The notes under the pieces: generated by a model | What the model was told of the DNA's origin: nothing | The model's database searches: none | The model's input: the letters and a program-made list of their open reading frames with translations, nothing else | Position numbers and translations under genes: made by a program | Origin: Rhodocyclales bacterium | GTDB lineage: Bacteria > Pseudomonadota > Gammaproteobacteria > Burkholderiales > Rhodocyclaceae | Direction: 5' to 3' | Assembly (NCBI GenBank): GCA_026399475.1 | Contig: JAPLQY010000022.1 | Location: 1 to 42,622 of the forward strand | DNA: 42,622 nucleotides | Part shown: in pieces, positions 9,595-18,028 of the stretch | Layout of the letters: every line of letters starts with the position of its first letter | Position numbering within the stretch: position 1 is the first letter of the stretch

Positions 9595-9689
9595 GCTTCA
9601 GCTCGCTGGCCGCAATGCTTTCCCTGACCTTCATGGATGCCATTTCGTTTTTGGCTGCAGCCGATGCCGGCCAGGTGTCGATCACCGCC

Positions 9690-10115
9690 TCAGGCCCGCC
9701 CCATCCGCTGCAGGCCGCGCATCACGCAGCCAATCAGCGGCAATTTGGCGTACAGCTCCTCTGCGGCATCCCAGTAGTCGCGATGCAGCACGATCCTTCC
9801 TGCGGCGTCGAAGCGCAGATGGGTTGCGCCGCGAGCCGTCATGGCCTTCTGCGGCAACGGGGCGCGGTTGCGAAAATGAAAATTCCACAACAGCATTACG
9901 CCGTCGTCGCCACTGAAGCTGCTGCCCACCACGAAGAGGGGTTCCGCCACTTGCGAAAACATGTGGCGAAAGATGTGCTGAATGGATTCGACGCCGCGCA
10001 CCTCGTTGAACGGATCCTTGAACTCGGCATCCGCGGCATAGAACTGCGGCAGCTGGTCGAGGGTGTCCGGAGTCAGATGTTCGAACCAGTGGATCAGGGG
10101 CTTCAGGTTGGTCAT
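9690..10115 (-). CDS. NTF2-like / SnoaL-like protein of the lipid-modification operon
   Basis: A 141-residue cytosolic protein with the small alpha+beta-barrel pattern of the SnoaL/ketosteroid-isomerase fold: IHWFEHLTPDTLDQLPQFYAADAEFKDPFNEVRG (helix then strand with the DPF motif), HIFRHMF, LLWNFHF and the closing GRIVLHRDYWDAAEELYAKLP. Catalytic activity is not known; related proteins sit in cfa/ufaM clusters of many proteobacteria. GAGAGG precedes the ATG. It lies 13 bases after the SDR gene and 95 bases before the amine-oxidase pseudogene. Confidence 0.8.
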   Translation of the reverse strand: MTNLKPLIHWFEHLTPDTLDQLPQFYAADAEFKDPFNEVRGVESIQHIFRHMFSQVAEPLFVVGSSFSGDDGVMLLWNFHFRNRAPLPQKAMTARGATHLRFDAAGRIVLHRDYWDAAEELYAKLPLIGCVMRGLQRMGRA

Positions 10116-10128
10116 GGTGGCCTCTCTT

Positions 10129-10896
10129 TCACAGCCTGGTAAAGCGCCGCACCAGCGAAAAATAGAGTCGGTAGGGTAACAGGCGCAGCAGTTTCAGCCA
10201 GTTGGTGAACCTGCGCGGAAAGTGAATCTCGAAACTGCCGCGGGCGAATCCGGCGATGATTTCTTCGGCGGCCTCTTGTGGACTGATCAGCGCCGGCATG
10301 GCGAAGTCGTTGCCGGCCGTCATCGGCGTCGCGACGAAGCCGGGGTTGATGAGAAATACCGAAATACCGCGCGGCGCAAGATCGAGATACAGGGTTTCGG
10401 CGAAGTTGATCAGCGCCGCCTTGGTGGGGCCATACGCGGCGGCCTTGGGCAGGCCGCGATAGCCGGCGACACTGGCGACAAATGCCATGGCACCGCCACG
10501 CTGCTTCAGCAGCAGGGGAATCAGATGTGCAGCAGCCGCCATCGGCGCCCGCAGGTTGATGTCGAGCACCTGGTCGAGAAGCACCGGATCAAGCTCCCAG
10601 GCCCGCATCGGCGCATAGGCGCCGGCGCTGAACACCACCAGGTCGATGCCGCCCCAGGCCTGGTACAGATCGTCCTGCGCGCGCGCAAATGCGGCGCGGT
10701 CGGTCAGGTCGAAAGCCATCACTGTGGCCTTCGGCGTCGCTGCGGCCAAGGTGCGCAAGGTGTCCTCGCGTCGCGCCGAAACGGCAACGCGCGCGCCGCG
10801 CTCGAGCAAGCTCTGCGCCAGCGCCTGGCCGATGCCGGACGAGGCGCCGATGATCCAGACGCGCTGTTCGCTCCAGTCGATGATGGCCCGATTCAT
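10129..10896 (-). CDS. short-chain dehydrogenase/reductase (SDR)
   Basis: A 255-residue classical SDR. The cofactor-binding G17ASSGIG23 and the catalytic Ser142 (VASVAGY), Tyr155 and Lys159 (YGPTK) are all present, with NINLRAP-like LDINLRAPM before them and PGFVATPMT after. The basic C-terminus (RRFTNWLKLLRLLPYRLYFSLVRRFTRL) is unusually hydrophobic and cationic and may bind the membrane, which suits a lipid substrate. The start overlaps the DUF3833 stop as ATGA. Substrate unknown; an oxidised fatty-acyl or phospholipid intermediate is an inference from context. Confidence 0.88.
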   Translation of the reverse strand: MNRAIIDWSEQRVWIIGASSGIGQALAQSLLERGARVAVSARREDTLRTLAAATPKATVMAFDLTDRAAFARAQDDLYQAWGGIDLVVFSAGAYAPMRAWELDPVLLDQVLDINLRAPMAAAAHLIPLLLKQRGGAMAFVASVAGYRGLPKAAAYGPTKAALINFAETLYLDLAPRGISVFLINPGFVATPMTAGNDFAMPALISPQEAAEEIIAGFARGSFEIHFPRRFTNWLKLLRLLPYRLYFSLVRRFTRL

Positions 10897-11447
10897 GGCG
10901 GTCGGCGCGTGAACGACAGCGTCACTTCACCCAGCGTGAAGCCGAATTTGCTCATCACCGAGCGGTTGAACATGACCCGGTCGTCAACCAGAAACATCCA
11001 GTCGTCGAAATCGACGTGAATCACCTTTCCGTCGACCGGCAGCGCCAGCACGTAACGCCAGCGCAGCGCGTTGCCGGAGGCCTGGCCGTGCGCTTCGCCC
11101 ACCACATCGCCGGCACGACCGACAAAGCGTCCGTCGCCCAGGTCCGTCAGCGTCCACGCGCGCCGCGCCGGATTGCCACCCTGCTCGCCGTCCGACCACG
11201 TGAAGCGCTCGTCGAGCGTGCCCTGATTGCCCTCCCAGCGGGCGTCGATCACCACGCTAAAGCGCTTCACCACCTTGCCGGAGCGATCCTGGAACATGCC
11301 CCAGCCGTCGACCGTGCCCGAAAAGTATTTGCGCATATCGAGTCGGGGCTTCTCGGCGCGGTACTGCTCAATGTCGATGCCGGCGCAGCCGCCGAGCAGG
11401 ACCACGGCAAGCAGCGCGGCGCATAACAGGCGCGCGGATCGGATCAT
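10893..11447 (-). CDS. DUF3833-family lipoprotein
   Basis: A 184-residue protein with a lipoprotein signal: MIRSARLLCAALLAVVLLGGC, lipobox LGGC with Cys21. The mature part shows the DUF3833 pattern: PRLDMRKYFSGTVDGWGMFQDRSGKVVKRF, FTWSDGEQ, WTLTDLGDGRFVGRAGDVVGEAHGQASGNALRWRY and DDWMFLVDDRVMFNRSVMSKFGFTLGEVTLSF. Calycin-like lipid binding has been suggested by the fold pattern, but function is unknown. The start at 11447 overlaps the transporter stop as ATGA; the longer frame upstream (to 11483) runs into the transporter gene and is rejected. Confidence 0.86.
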   Translation of the reverse strand: MIRSARLLCAALLAVVLLGGCAGIDIEQYRAEKPRLDMRKYFSGTVDGWGMFQDRSGKVVKRFSVVIDARWEGNQGTLDERFTWSDGEQGGNPARRAWTLTDLGDGRFVGRAGDVVGEAHGQASGNALRWRYVLALPVDGKVIHVDFDDWMFLVDDRVMFNRSVMSKFGFTLGEVTLSFTRRPP

Positions 11448-12736
11448 GGCCTTGCTCCTTCGAAATCGCTTTTCCAGCGCCACAGCAGAAGCAGCGAAAT
11501 CACCTTGATGGCGGCTGGCAACAGGGCATAGATGGCGGACAGTGCCAGCAGTCCGGCGCTGGTCGCCGCGTCGCCAGCGCCGACTTTATAGCCGCCGAGA
11601 CTGACCAGCGGCAGGTCGATGCCGGCGGCCAGCGCCAGGTTGAACTTGGTGACGAAGTTCCACACACCAAAATAGGTGCCGGCACCGACTGCGGCGGTGC
11701 CGGGCGTACTGTTTCGCCGCCCCCCGGCCAGGCCGTCAGCAAGCAGGGCCGGCGGCAGCGCCAGCTCGGCGCCGAGTGCCGCACCGCTGGCGGCGCAGAT
11801 CATGCCAAACGCGATTCCGTCGCCGGCATCGAGCAAAAAGGCCCAGACGAAACTGCCGATCGCCAGCCCCATGCTGACGGCCCAGGCCACGACTTTTCCG
11901 TGACGTCGCGCCAGCATCACCCAGCCCGGCAGGGCGAGGCCGCCGCAGACAAAGTAGATGACCAGGAACAGCCCCTGCCATTCCTGCAGACGCAGCACAT
12001 CGGCGATGAAGAACAGCACCAGGGTGGCCGGAATCGCCGAGGCAATGCCGCCCACCGCCAGTACGATCAGCAGGCGGCGAAAGTGCCGGTCGGCGAACAC
12101 CGCCGCCAGCGGCAGTTGCCGGCTCGCGGATGCTGTCGCCGCCATTGCCGGGGTCAGCGGCGCGCCGGCGAAGGTGCCCAGCGCCGCCACCGCCAGCAGC
12201 GGAAGGAAGACCCAGCCCAGATGCCGCATTGCCGTTGCCACATCATTCGCCAGCAGGGAGGGCAAGGCGGCCGCGACCACCACGCCGCCCAGCGCGAACA
12301 TCTCGCGCACCGACGTGACACGGATGCTTTCCTTCGGAGTTGCGCCGAGTTCGGCACCCCAGGCGTGATAGTTGATGGTGGCCAGGCTGAAGCCGGCAAA
12401 AGTGACGACCAGGCTCAATACCAGCCATGTCGCTCCGCCCGTGGCCGGCGGCGCCAGCAGGGCGGCCAGGCCGAGTGCGAGGAGAGGCAGGGCGAAAGCG
12501 ATGAGGCGTCGCCGGTTGCCCAGGCGATCGCTCCACTGTCCCAGCAGCGGATCGATCAGGGCATCGGCAAAACGCGTCAGCAAGAGCACCGCGCCGACGA
12601 CCGCGAGCGGCAGCCCAGCGCGGTCGGCATAGAGTCGCGGGACATGGACATAGAGCGGCAGGGCGGCAAACGCCAGCGGAAAGCCAAGCACTCCGTAGGC
12701 CAGAAGCTCGCGCGCCGACAGGTTCGTCGCGGCCAT
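11444..12736 (-). CDS. GPH-family (MFS-like) sodium/proton:solute symporter homologue
   Basis: A 430-residue membrane protein with about 12 helices, starting MAATNLSARELLAYGVLGFPLAFAALPLYVHVPRLYADRAGLPLAVVGAVLLLTRFADALIDPLLGQWSD. The RFADALIDPLLGQWSDR(L)GNRRR stretch is the GPH (glycoside-pentoside-hexuronide) signature between helices 2 and 3. Homologues are found in RpoE/ChrR-type and LitR-type stress clusters rather than in sugar operons, so the cargo here may be a lipid. ATG at 12736 overlaps the upstream stop as TGATG. The open frame continues upstream to 13525, but that part is out of frame with real genes and is not coding. Confidence 0.87.
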   Translation of the reverse strand: MAATNLSARELLAYGVLGFPLAFAALPLYVHVPRLYADRAGLPLAVVGAVLLLTRFADALIDPLLGQWSDRLGNRRRLIAFALPLLALGLAALLAPPATGGATWLVLSLVVTFAGFSLATINYHAWGAELGATPKESIRVTSVREMFALGGVVVAAALPSLLANDVATAMRHLGWVFLPLLAVAALGTFAGAPLTPAMAATASASRQLPLAAVFADRHFRRLLIVLAVGGIASAIPATLVLFFIADVLRLQEWQGLFLVIYFVCGGLALPGWVMLARRHGKVVAWAVSMGLAIGSFVWAFLLDAGDGIAFGMICAASGAALGAELALPPALLADGLAGGRRNSTPGTAAVGAGTYFGVWNFVTKFNLALAAGIDLPLVSLGGYKVGAGDAATSAGLLALSAIYALLPAAIKVISLLLLWRWKSDFEGARP

Positions 12737-13245
12737 CAGTCGAGGCCCAGCAGGCGCGCACGCAGCGCCGGCTCGCGCGTGCGCTCGTCGAGCCAGATGG
12801 CGAAGAAGGCGCCGGCGAATTCGACGTCGTCGATGCGGCCGGTGAGCTTGCCCTGGTGGTAGAACTCGGCGCCGCGCTGCGGCTGGTGCATGCCGACTAT
12901 TACCTCTCCCGACCGCACGTCGGGAAACACGCGTTCCAGCTCGACTTTCCAGCGTGCCAGCGGTTCGCTTCCGGCATTGCCGAGGCGCTGCATTTCCTCC
13001 ATGCTGGCTTGTACCAGCCGGCTCGACGGAATATCCCGGGCGTAGCGCAGTTCCAGCGCATACGGCTGGTGCACCTGCCAGTGTCCGCCGGGCGCCCGCA
13101 GGCTGGCCTGGTAGAGGCGAAAACCGAACCAGCGCATTTCGCCCTGGCCCTGCACCCGCCAATCCGCGGGCAACACCGCACCCGCTGCGCCGGTGAGCAA
13201 CACCAGGCCGAGGCCGATGATCCCGAGGTGCAGGAAGCGTTTCAT
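12736..13245 (-). CDS. exported chalcone-isomerase-like protein
   Basis: A 169-residue protein with a cleavable signal peptide (MKRFLHLGIIGLGLVLLTGAAGA, cleaved about residue 23). The mature part fits the bacterial chalcone-isomerase-like family: MRWFGFRLYQASLRAP, YALELRYARDIPSSRLVQASMEEMQRLG, VFPDVRSGEVIVGMHQPQRGAEFYHQGK and FAGAFFAIWLDERTREPALRARLLG. The eukaryotic fold binds fatty acids in some members, which suits a lipid operon. No isomerase activity is implied. The start at 13245 overlaps the methyltransferase stop as ATGA. Confidence 0.86.
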   Translation of the reverse strand: MKRFLHLGIIGLGLVLLTGAAGAVLPADWRVQGQGEMRWFGFRLYQASLRAPGGHWQVHQPYALELRYARDIPSSRLVQASMEEMQRLGNAGSEPLARWKVELERVFPDVRSGEVIVGMHQPQRGAEFYHQGKLTGRIDDVEFAGAFFAIWLDERTREPALRARLLGLD

Positions 13246-14483
13246 GCCGGATTTTTTTCCAGCAGGAAGTGATAGACGTCGGTCGCGCCGGCGCGGAAGC
13301 CGGCCTCGCAATACGCCAGGTAGAAGCTCCACAGCCGCCGGAAACGCTCGTCGAATCCCTGTGCGGCAATCTCCGGCCAGGCCGCATCGAAGTTGCGATG
13401 CCAGTGCGCCAGGGTGCGCGCATAGTCGCCGCAGAAGGCGAAACGCTCGCGAACCTGAAAGTCGGCGCTGGCGGCACGGCGCTCGAACACCGCGGGCGAA
13501 GGCAGCATGCCGCCGGGAAAGACATGGCGCTGGATGAAGTCGGTGCCGCGCCGGTAGGCGCTGAAGCGTTCGTTGGCGATGGTGATGGTCTGCACCACGG
13601 CGCGCCCGCCGGGCTTAAGGCAGCGCTTGAGCTGGTCGAAGTAGCTTGGCCAGAAGCGCTCGCCGACGGCCTCGAACATCTCGATGGAAACGATGTGATC
13701 GTACTGGCCGCGGATGTCGCGGTAGTCGGTCAGCGAGAACTCGGCACGGTCGGCGAAGCCTTTGCGCTGCGCCCGCGCCCGCGACCATTCCAGCTGCGAA
13801 GGCGACAGCGTTACGCCGTGCACCCGGCAGCCGTATTCGGTGGCGGCGATTTCGGCCAGCCCGCCCCAGCCGCAGCCGATCTCGAGAATGCTGTCGCCCG
13901 GTTGCGGATCGAGCATGTCGAGCAGCCGCAGATACTTCAGACGTTGCGCGTGTTCCAGCGTCCGCCCGGGATCGGCGCCGAACAGCGCTGCCGAATAGCT
14001 CATCGACGGGTCCAGCCAGAGCTTGTAGAAGTCGTTGCCCAGATCGTAATGGGCCAGGATGTTGCGCTTCGAGCCGGCGCGGGTGTTGCTGCGCGCCATG
14101 TGGCGCAAGCGGTGCAGCAGCACCGGCGGCCAGCTGCCATGCAGGGCGCGCGCCAGCTGGCCGCGGTTCTCGGCGAGCAGGGTCAGCAGCTCGACCAGCT
14201 GGTCGCTGTGCCAGTCGCCGTCGATCCAGCTCTCGCCGAAACCGATGTCGCCTTCCGCCAGTACGCGGCGGAACACGCGTTCGTCATTGACCTGCAGCGT
14301 CGCGCGTTCCGGGCCGTGACCGAGATGGATCGTTTGATCGTCGGGCAGACACAGGCGCAGGCTGCCGCCTTCGATGTGCTGCAGCAGGTCGATCGCGGTG
14401 CGCGTGGCCGGGAGTCGCGATGCCGACGCTGCATCGGCGTTGCGCAGCGAGGCGGGCAAGAAGCTGGACACAAGGGTATTCAT
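13242..14483 (-). CDS. SAM-dependent lipid methyltransferase, Cfa/UfaM-like
   Basis: A 413-residue member of the cyclopropane-fatty-acid synthase family, acting on unsaturated acyl chains of membrane phospholipids. Visible motifs: HYDLGNDFYKLWLDPSMSYS (145-164), the SAM motif ILEIGCGWGGLAE (199-211), YRDIRG (254-259), SIEMFEAVGE (266-275) and the C-terminal HWHRNFDAAWPEI. An N-terminal Cfa domain is present (DIGFGESWIDGDWHSDQL). Neighbours (DUF1365, FAD amine oxidase, SDR, NTF2-like, CarH/LitR-type regulator) resemble light- or singlet-oxygen-induced clusters in which the homologue, UfaM, makes a methylated precursor of furan fatty acids instead of a cyclopropane. Product is not decidable from sequence alone. 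The start at 14483 overlaps the DUF1365 stop as ATGA. Confidence 0.92.
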   Translation of the reverse strand: MNTLVSSFLPASLRNADAASASRLPATRTAIDLLQHIEGGSLRLCLPDDQTIHLGHGPERATLQVNDERVFRRVLAEGDIGFGESWIDGDWHSDQLVELLTLLAENRGQLARALHGSWPPVLLHRLRHMARSNTRAGSKRNILAHYDLGNDFYKLWLDPSMSYSAALFGADPGRTLEHAQRLKYLRLLDMLDPQPGDSILEIGCGWGGLAEIAATEYGCRVHGVTLSPSQLEWSRARAQRKGFADRAEFSLTDYRDIRGQYDHIVSIEMFEAVGERFWPSYFDQLKRCLKPGGRAVVQTITIANERFSAYRRGTDFIQRHVFPGGMLPSPAVFERRAASADFQVRERFAFCGDYARTLAHWHRNFDAAWPEIAAQGFDERFRRLWSFYLAYCEAGFRAGATDVYHFLLEKNPA

Positions 14484-15250
14484 CGGGTGGTCTCCTGCAG
14501 GGGCGGTTGCGGACGGGAATGGAATACGGCGCGCTTCCACCACAGGCGCAGCGCCTGCCAGTGGATGCGCCAGACGACGCCGAAGGTCAGCAGCGGCTGC
14601 AGCAGCAAAGCACGCAGCACGGCCGTGGCATCGAGCGCTTGCGGCACGCCTACCAGCGCGGTGGCCAGCACGCGTTCGCCGTCGAGCCAGTAGTCGAGTT
14701 CGACTCGGCGGTGTTGCGGACTCAGATCGAAACGGAATCGGTACTCGCCGGCGACGGGAAAGAAGGGCGAAACGTGGAACACCTTGCGCGCCCCGAGCGT
14801 GTCGGTGGCGGTGATCGGGCGCTGGTCGCCATGCGCGACGAGGTAATTGTGGCGATCACCAAAGGTATTGCTGACTTCGGCCAGCACTGCCCGCAGCTCA
14901 CCGGCCTGGTCGTGACAGAACCAGAAACTGACCGGATTGAAGACGAAGCCCAGCACGCGCGGAAAGGTTTGCAGCACCACCTCGCCGTCGGCTGCGGTGA
15001 TGCCTTCGGCGGCGAGCAACTGGCGGATCCAGGCTTCGGGCGGCGTACCGTCGCGGGCGCCGCAATCGCGATGGCGCAGCGAGAGCAGGCGCGTGCGTTC
15101 GACGCCGAACCAGCGATTGCCGGTGCTGGGAAGCGTCGACAGTGGCAGTGCGACGAAGAACAACGGATAGACGAAACTATGCGCAGCAGGGCTTTGCCTG
15201 GCCGCAAAGCGCGCATGCATCACCGTTCCGGTGCACAGCATGGGTTTCAT
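14480..15250 (-). CDS. DUF1365 family protein
   Basis: A 256-residue protein beginning MKPMLCTGTVMHARFAARQSPAAHSFVYPLFF, the family's typical N-terminus (GxVxHxRxxPxxHxFxYxxxf). Other family blocks: VVLQTFPRVLGFVFNPVSFWFCHDQAGELRAVLAEVSNTFGDRHNYLV and KVFHVSPFFPVAGEYRFRF. Function is unknown; it is almost always beside a Cfa/UfaM gene and an FAD amine oxidase, so a role in the same lipid modification is likely. The start at 15250 overlaps the amine-oxidase stop as ATGA. Confidence 0.9.
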   Translation of the reverse strand: MKPMLCTGTVMHARFAARQSPAAHSFVYPLFFVALPLSTLPSTGNRWFGVERTRLLSLRHRDCGARDGTPPEAWIRQLLAAEGITAADGEVVLQTFPRVLGFVFNPVSFWFCHDQAGELRAVLAEVSNTFGDRHNYLVAHGDQRPITATDTLGARKVFHVSPFFPVAGEYRFRFDLSPQHRRVELDYWLDGERVLATALVGVPQALDATAVLRALLLQPLLTFGVVWRIHWQALRLWWKRAVFHSRPQPPLQETTR

Positions 15251-16524
15251 GCAGCGCTCTTGATCGCAGCCGCGGAGTCTTGCCACGGCGCCCGGCAGCC
15301 AAGCCGGTTGGCCACCGCCATGGCCGAGGCCAGGCCGTCTTCATGGAATCCGTAACCGCTCCAGGCGCCACAGAACCACACTCGCTCGACACCCTGTATG
15401 GCGGCGAGCTGCGCCTGGGCATCAATCGCTGCCTGGTCGAACAACGGATGATCGTAGTCGTAGTCGCCGATCACTTTGGCCGGATCGGGTTCAATATGCG
15501 GATTGAGCGAAACGATGACCGGCGAGCTCACCGGCAGCGGTTGCAGGTGATTGATCAGGTAGGACACGCTGACCGACTGCGGGCCATCGTGGCGCGCGCC
15601 GGTCATGTAATTCCACGCCGACCAGACGCGCGGATCGCGCGGCAGCAGGCTGGCGTCGGTATGCAGCACGGCGCGGTTGGGCTGGTAGCGGATGGCGCCG
15701 AGTATGCGACGCTCCGCGACGCTGGCCGCGCTGCCCAGCAGGGTCAGCGCCTGATCGCTGTGGCAGGCCAGTACTACTTCGTCGAAACGTTCGCAGTCGC
15801 CATCCGGCAGGCCCAGCCAGACGCCGTCGATGTCTGGCATGATCGAGCGCACCGGCGTTGCCAGGCGCACGTCGGTAAGCTTGTCGACAACTCGTTTCAC
15901 ATACTGGCCGCCGCCGCCCTTGACCGTGTGCCACTGCGGCCGGTCGACAATCTGCAGCAGGCCGTGGTTGCGGGCGAAGCGGACGAAGGTGGTCAGCGGA
16001 TAGTCGAGCATGGTCTGCGTCGGGCAGGACCAGATCGCCGCCGCCATCGGCAGCAGGTACCAGTCGCGGAATTCGGCGCTGTACTTTCCCCTTGCCAGGT
16101 AGGCGCCGAGGGTCACCTCGGGCAAGGCGCCGGCCGTCGCGCGATTGAAGCGCAGCGTGTCCTGCAGCATGCGCCAGAAGCCGGGCCGCGCCAGATTGCG
16201 CTTCTGCGCGAACAGGGTGGTCAGGCTTGATCCGGCCCACTCCAGGTCCGGATCGGCGAGGCTGACGGCAAACGACATGTCGCTGGCGACGGTGTCGACC
16301 TCCAGTGCGCGAAACAGGGCCGTCAGATTGGGATAGGTGCGATCGTTGAACACCAGGAAACCGGTGTCCACCGGGAAGCTCACGCCCTCGACTTCGACAT
16401 CGACGGTGTGGGTGTGGCCGCCGATGTAGTCGGCGGCTTCGAACAGTGTGACTTGATGCTCCTGAGATAGCAGCCAGGCCGATGCAAGCCCCGAAATTCC
16501 GGCACCGACGACGGCAATTTTCAT
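15247..16524 (-). CDS. FAD-dependent amine oxidase-family protein (NAD/FAD-binding, CFA-cluster type)
   Basis: A 425-residue flavoprotein. The N-terminal Rossmann motif is intact: VVGAGISGLASAWLLSQ (5-21), followed by VTLFEAADYIGGHTHTVDVEV. Further blocks: FPVDTGFLVFNDRTYPNL, LLPMAAAIWSCPTQTMLDYPLTTFVRFARNHGLLQ, WHTVKGGGGQYVKRV, VVLACHSDQAL and the C-terminal FCGAWSGYGFHEDGLASAMAVANRLG. In cfa/ufaM clusters this family is thought to oxidise or desaturate modified acyl chains; that assignment is by context. GGAG lies six bases before the ATG, within the upstream micro-ORF, whose stop overlaps as ATGA. Confidence 0.92.
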   Translation of the reverse strand: MKIAVVGAGISGLASAWLLSQEHQVTLFEAADYIGGHTHTVDVEVEGVSFPVDTGFLVFNDRTYPNLTALFRALEVDTVASDMSFAVSLADPDLEWAGSSLTTLFAQKRNLARPGFWRMLQDTLRFNRATAGALPEVTLGAYLARGKYSAEFRDWYLLPMAAAIWSCPTQTMLDYPLTTFVRFARNHGLLQIVDRPQWHTVKGGGGQYVKRVVDKLTDVRLATPVRSIMPDIDGVWLGLPDGDCERFDEVVLACHSDQALTLLGSAASVAERRILGAIRYQPNRAVLHTDASLLPRDPRVWSAWNYMTGARHDGPQSVSVSYLINHLQPLPVSSPVIVSLNPHIEPDPAKVIGDYDYDHPLFDQAAIDAQAQLAAIQGVERVWFCGAWSGYGFHEDGLASAMAVANRLGCRAPWQDSAAAIKSAA

Positions 16525-16637
16525 GGAATGCTCCGTGATTTTTCTATAAGCACAGTGACGGGTGCGCGCTGCGGTACGCGCTCGGCGAGTCGCAGCAGGA
16601 GGGCGGTCAGGCCAAGGCCAATCAGGAAATCAATCAT
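16521..16637 (-). CDS. 38-aa membrane micro-protein between folE2 and the amine oxidase
   Basis: A 39-codon frame with ATG at 16637 and TGA at 16523-16521. The start lies eight bases inside the end of folE2, with GAGG six bases upstream; the stop overlaps the amine-oxidase start as ATGA. The protein is one hydrophobic helix (MIDFLIGLGLTALLLRLAER, residues 1-20) followed by a short basic tail ending KSRSIP. It fills the otherwise empty gap exactly and has the same overlap geometry as the other genes of the operon, which is the main evidence that it is translated. I do not recognise a family. It could be a small subunit, a membrane anchor, or only a coupling leader. Confidence 0.55.
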   Translation of the reverse strand: MIDFLIGLGLTALLLRLAERVPQRAPVTVLIEKSRSIP

Positions 16638-17430
16638 TGCGACCCTCGATCAGTGCATAGGCAGAATGGTTGTGGATCGATTCGAAGTTCTCGGAAGCTA
16701 CCGACCAGTTTCCGATGCGCGCTTCGTCCTGCAGGCGCAGGGCTATGTCGCGTACCAGGTCCTCGACGAATTTCGGATTGTCATAGGCGCGCTCGGTCAC
16801 CCACTTTTCGTCGGGACGCTTGAGCAGGCCGAAGACCTCGCAGGAGGCTTCCTCTTCGGCGATGCGTACTAGTTCTTCGAGGCTCACGTCGGCCTTGAGC
16901 TGCACGCGCAGGCTCAGGTGCGAGCGCTGGTTGTGCGCACCGTAGTCGGAAATTTCCTTCGAGCAGGGGCAAAGGCTGGTGACGGGAACGGTCACCGCCA
17001 GCGCCATTTGTACCGCACCGCCGGGTTCGGCCCAGATGTCTATCCCGGCATCGATGTCGAGCAGGCTGGCAACGCCGGACACGGGCGCCAGTTTGCGGAT
17101 GAAGTAGGGAAAGCGGATTTCGATGCGGCCGGAATTGGCCTGCAGATGCAGCAGCATTTCGGCGAACATCTGGCGCAGGTCGCGCAGCGTCAGCGCGGGA
17201 CGCTCGCGTTCGAGCATCTCGACGAAGCGAGACATGTGCGTGCCCTTGACCTCGGGCGGTAGCCCGACGGTCATCGCCAGCGTGGCCACGGTGGGATGCG
17301 GTTCGCCGGTGGCGTCGATCAGGGCCAGGGGATAGCGCAGGCCCTTGACGCCGACCTGCTGGATCGCCAGCCGGCGATGGTCGGGGCTGGCCTGCATGTC
17401 GGGCAGAAAGCATCGTTCGGGTGCGTTCAT
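16630..17430 (-). CDS. folE2: GTP cyclohydrolase IB (FolE2 type)
   Basis: A 266-residue enzyme that converts GTP to 7,8-dihydroneopterin triphosphate, the first step to folate and other pterins, using a metal other than obligate zinc. The metal-site residues can be placed: Cys154 in SLCPCSKEIS, His166 in DYGAHNQRSH and Glu223 in KFVEDLV, all offset by seven from N. gonorrhoeae FolE2 (Cys147, His159, Glu216). ATG at 17430 has AAGGAG six bases upstream. It sits second in the lipid operon, 31 bases after the peroxidase gene. Light-induced LitR-type regulons in other bacteria also contain a GTP cyclohydrolase gene, perhaps to supply photolyase or cryptochrome pterin; no photolyase gene is in this window. 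Confidence 0.94.
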   Translation of the reverse strand: MNAPERCFLPDMQASPDHRRLAIQQVGVKGLRYPLALIDATGEPHPTVATLAMTVGLPPEVKGTHMSRFVEMLERERPALTLRDLRQMFAEMLLHLQANSGRIEIRFPYFIRKLAPVSGVASLLDIDAGIDIWAEPGGAVQMALAVTVPVTSLCPCSKEISDYGAHNQRSHLSLRVQLKADVSLEELVRIAEEEASCEVFGLLKRPDEKWVTERAYDNPKFVEDLVRDIALRLQDEARIGNWSVASENFESIHNHSAYALIEGRND

Positions 17431-17461
17431 GGCGTTCTCCTTGGGGAATTGGCAGGCGGGT

Positions 17462-18028
17462 TCAGGGTTGCTCGGCAAGCCGGCGCTCGATGCGGGCGAT
17501 CAGGCCGCGGTCGTCGGGTGCGGTCCGGGTATCGAAACTCTCGACCGTGTTGCCGCTGCGGTCGATCAGGTATTTATGGAAATTCCACTTCGGCGCGGCA
17601 CCGCTTTTGGCGATCAGCTGCCTGTAGAAGGCGTGGGTCTTGGGTGCGGCAATGTCGGTCTTGGCCATCATCGGAAACTTGATGCCGTAGGTCATGCGGC
17701 AGAAATCGGCGATCTCCTTGTTGCTGCCCGGCTCCTGGTCGCCGAAATCGTTGGACGGAAAGCCGATCACCACCAGACCGCGATCCTTGTATTTGTCGTA
17801 GACAGCTTCGAGGCCTTCGTACTGACCGGTAAAGCCACAAAAGCTCGCCGTATTGACCACCAGCACCACCTTGCCCTGGTACTGGCAAAGTGACTGCGGG
17901 GCGCTGTCCTGCAGGCGCGGAAAGCTGTGACTAAGCAGGGCCGGGCAAGAGGCGGCGGTAGCCGGAAGCGCCGCAAGGAGCCTGGCAGCGATAGCCAGCA
18001 GCTGGGCCAAACTCTTTAAGGGCATCAT
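17462..18028 (-). CDS. exported glutathione peroxidase-family protein (Cys-type)
   Basis: A 188-residue thiol peroxidase, first gene of the lipid operon. The signal peptide (residues 1-26; MMPLKSLAQLLAIAARLLAALPATAA) predicts a periplasmic location. The catalytic set is present: peroxidatic Cys64 in NTASFCGFTGQYEGLE, Gln98 in NDFGDQEPG, and Trp148-Asn149 in PKWNFHKYLID. It is a cysteine, not a selenocysteine, enzyme, so thioredoxin-like reductants are likelier than glutathione. Detoxification of lipid hydroperoxides fits the neighbours. Starts at 18028 or 18025 are both possible; the frame is open to 18106 but that part covers the promoter. Confidence 0.9.
   Translation of the reverse strand: MMPLKSLAQLLAIAARLLAALPATAASCPALLSHSFPRLQDSAPQSLCQYQGKVVLVVNTASFCGFTGQYEGLEAVYDKYKDRGLVVIGFPSNDFGDQEPGSNKEIADFCRMTYGIKFPMMAKTDIAAPKTHAFYRQLIAKSGAAPKWNFHKYLIDRSGNTVESFDTRTAPDDRGLIARIERRLAEQP

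Noticed and set aside
11444..13525. A 693-codon minus-strand open frame
   Set aside because: Only the 3' part (11444-12736) is the transporter. The 5' part overlaps the chalcone-isomerase-like and methyltransferase genes in another frame, is Arg/Pro-rich and has no family pattern.
13242..14483. Firm call as cyclopropane-fatty-acid synthase
   Set aside because: The motifs are shared by Cfa and UfaM; the neighbours favour UfaM-type chemistry but the product cannot be fixed from sequence.
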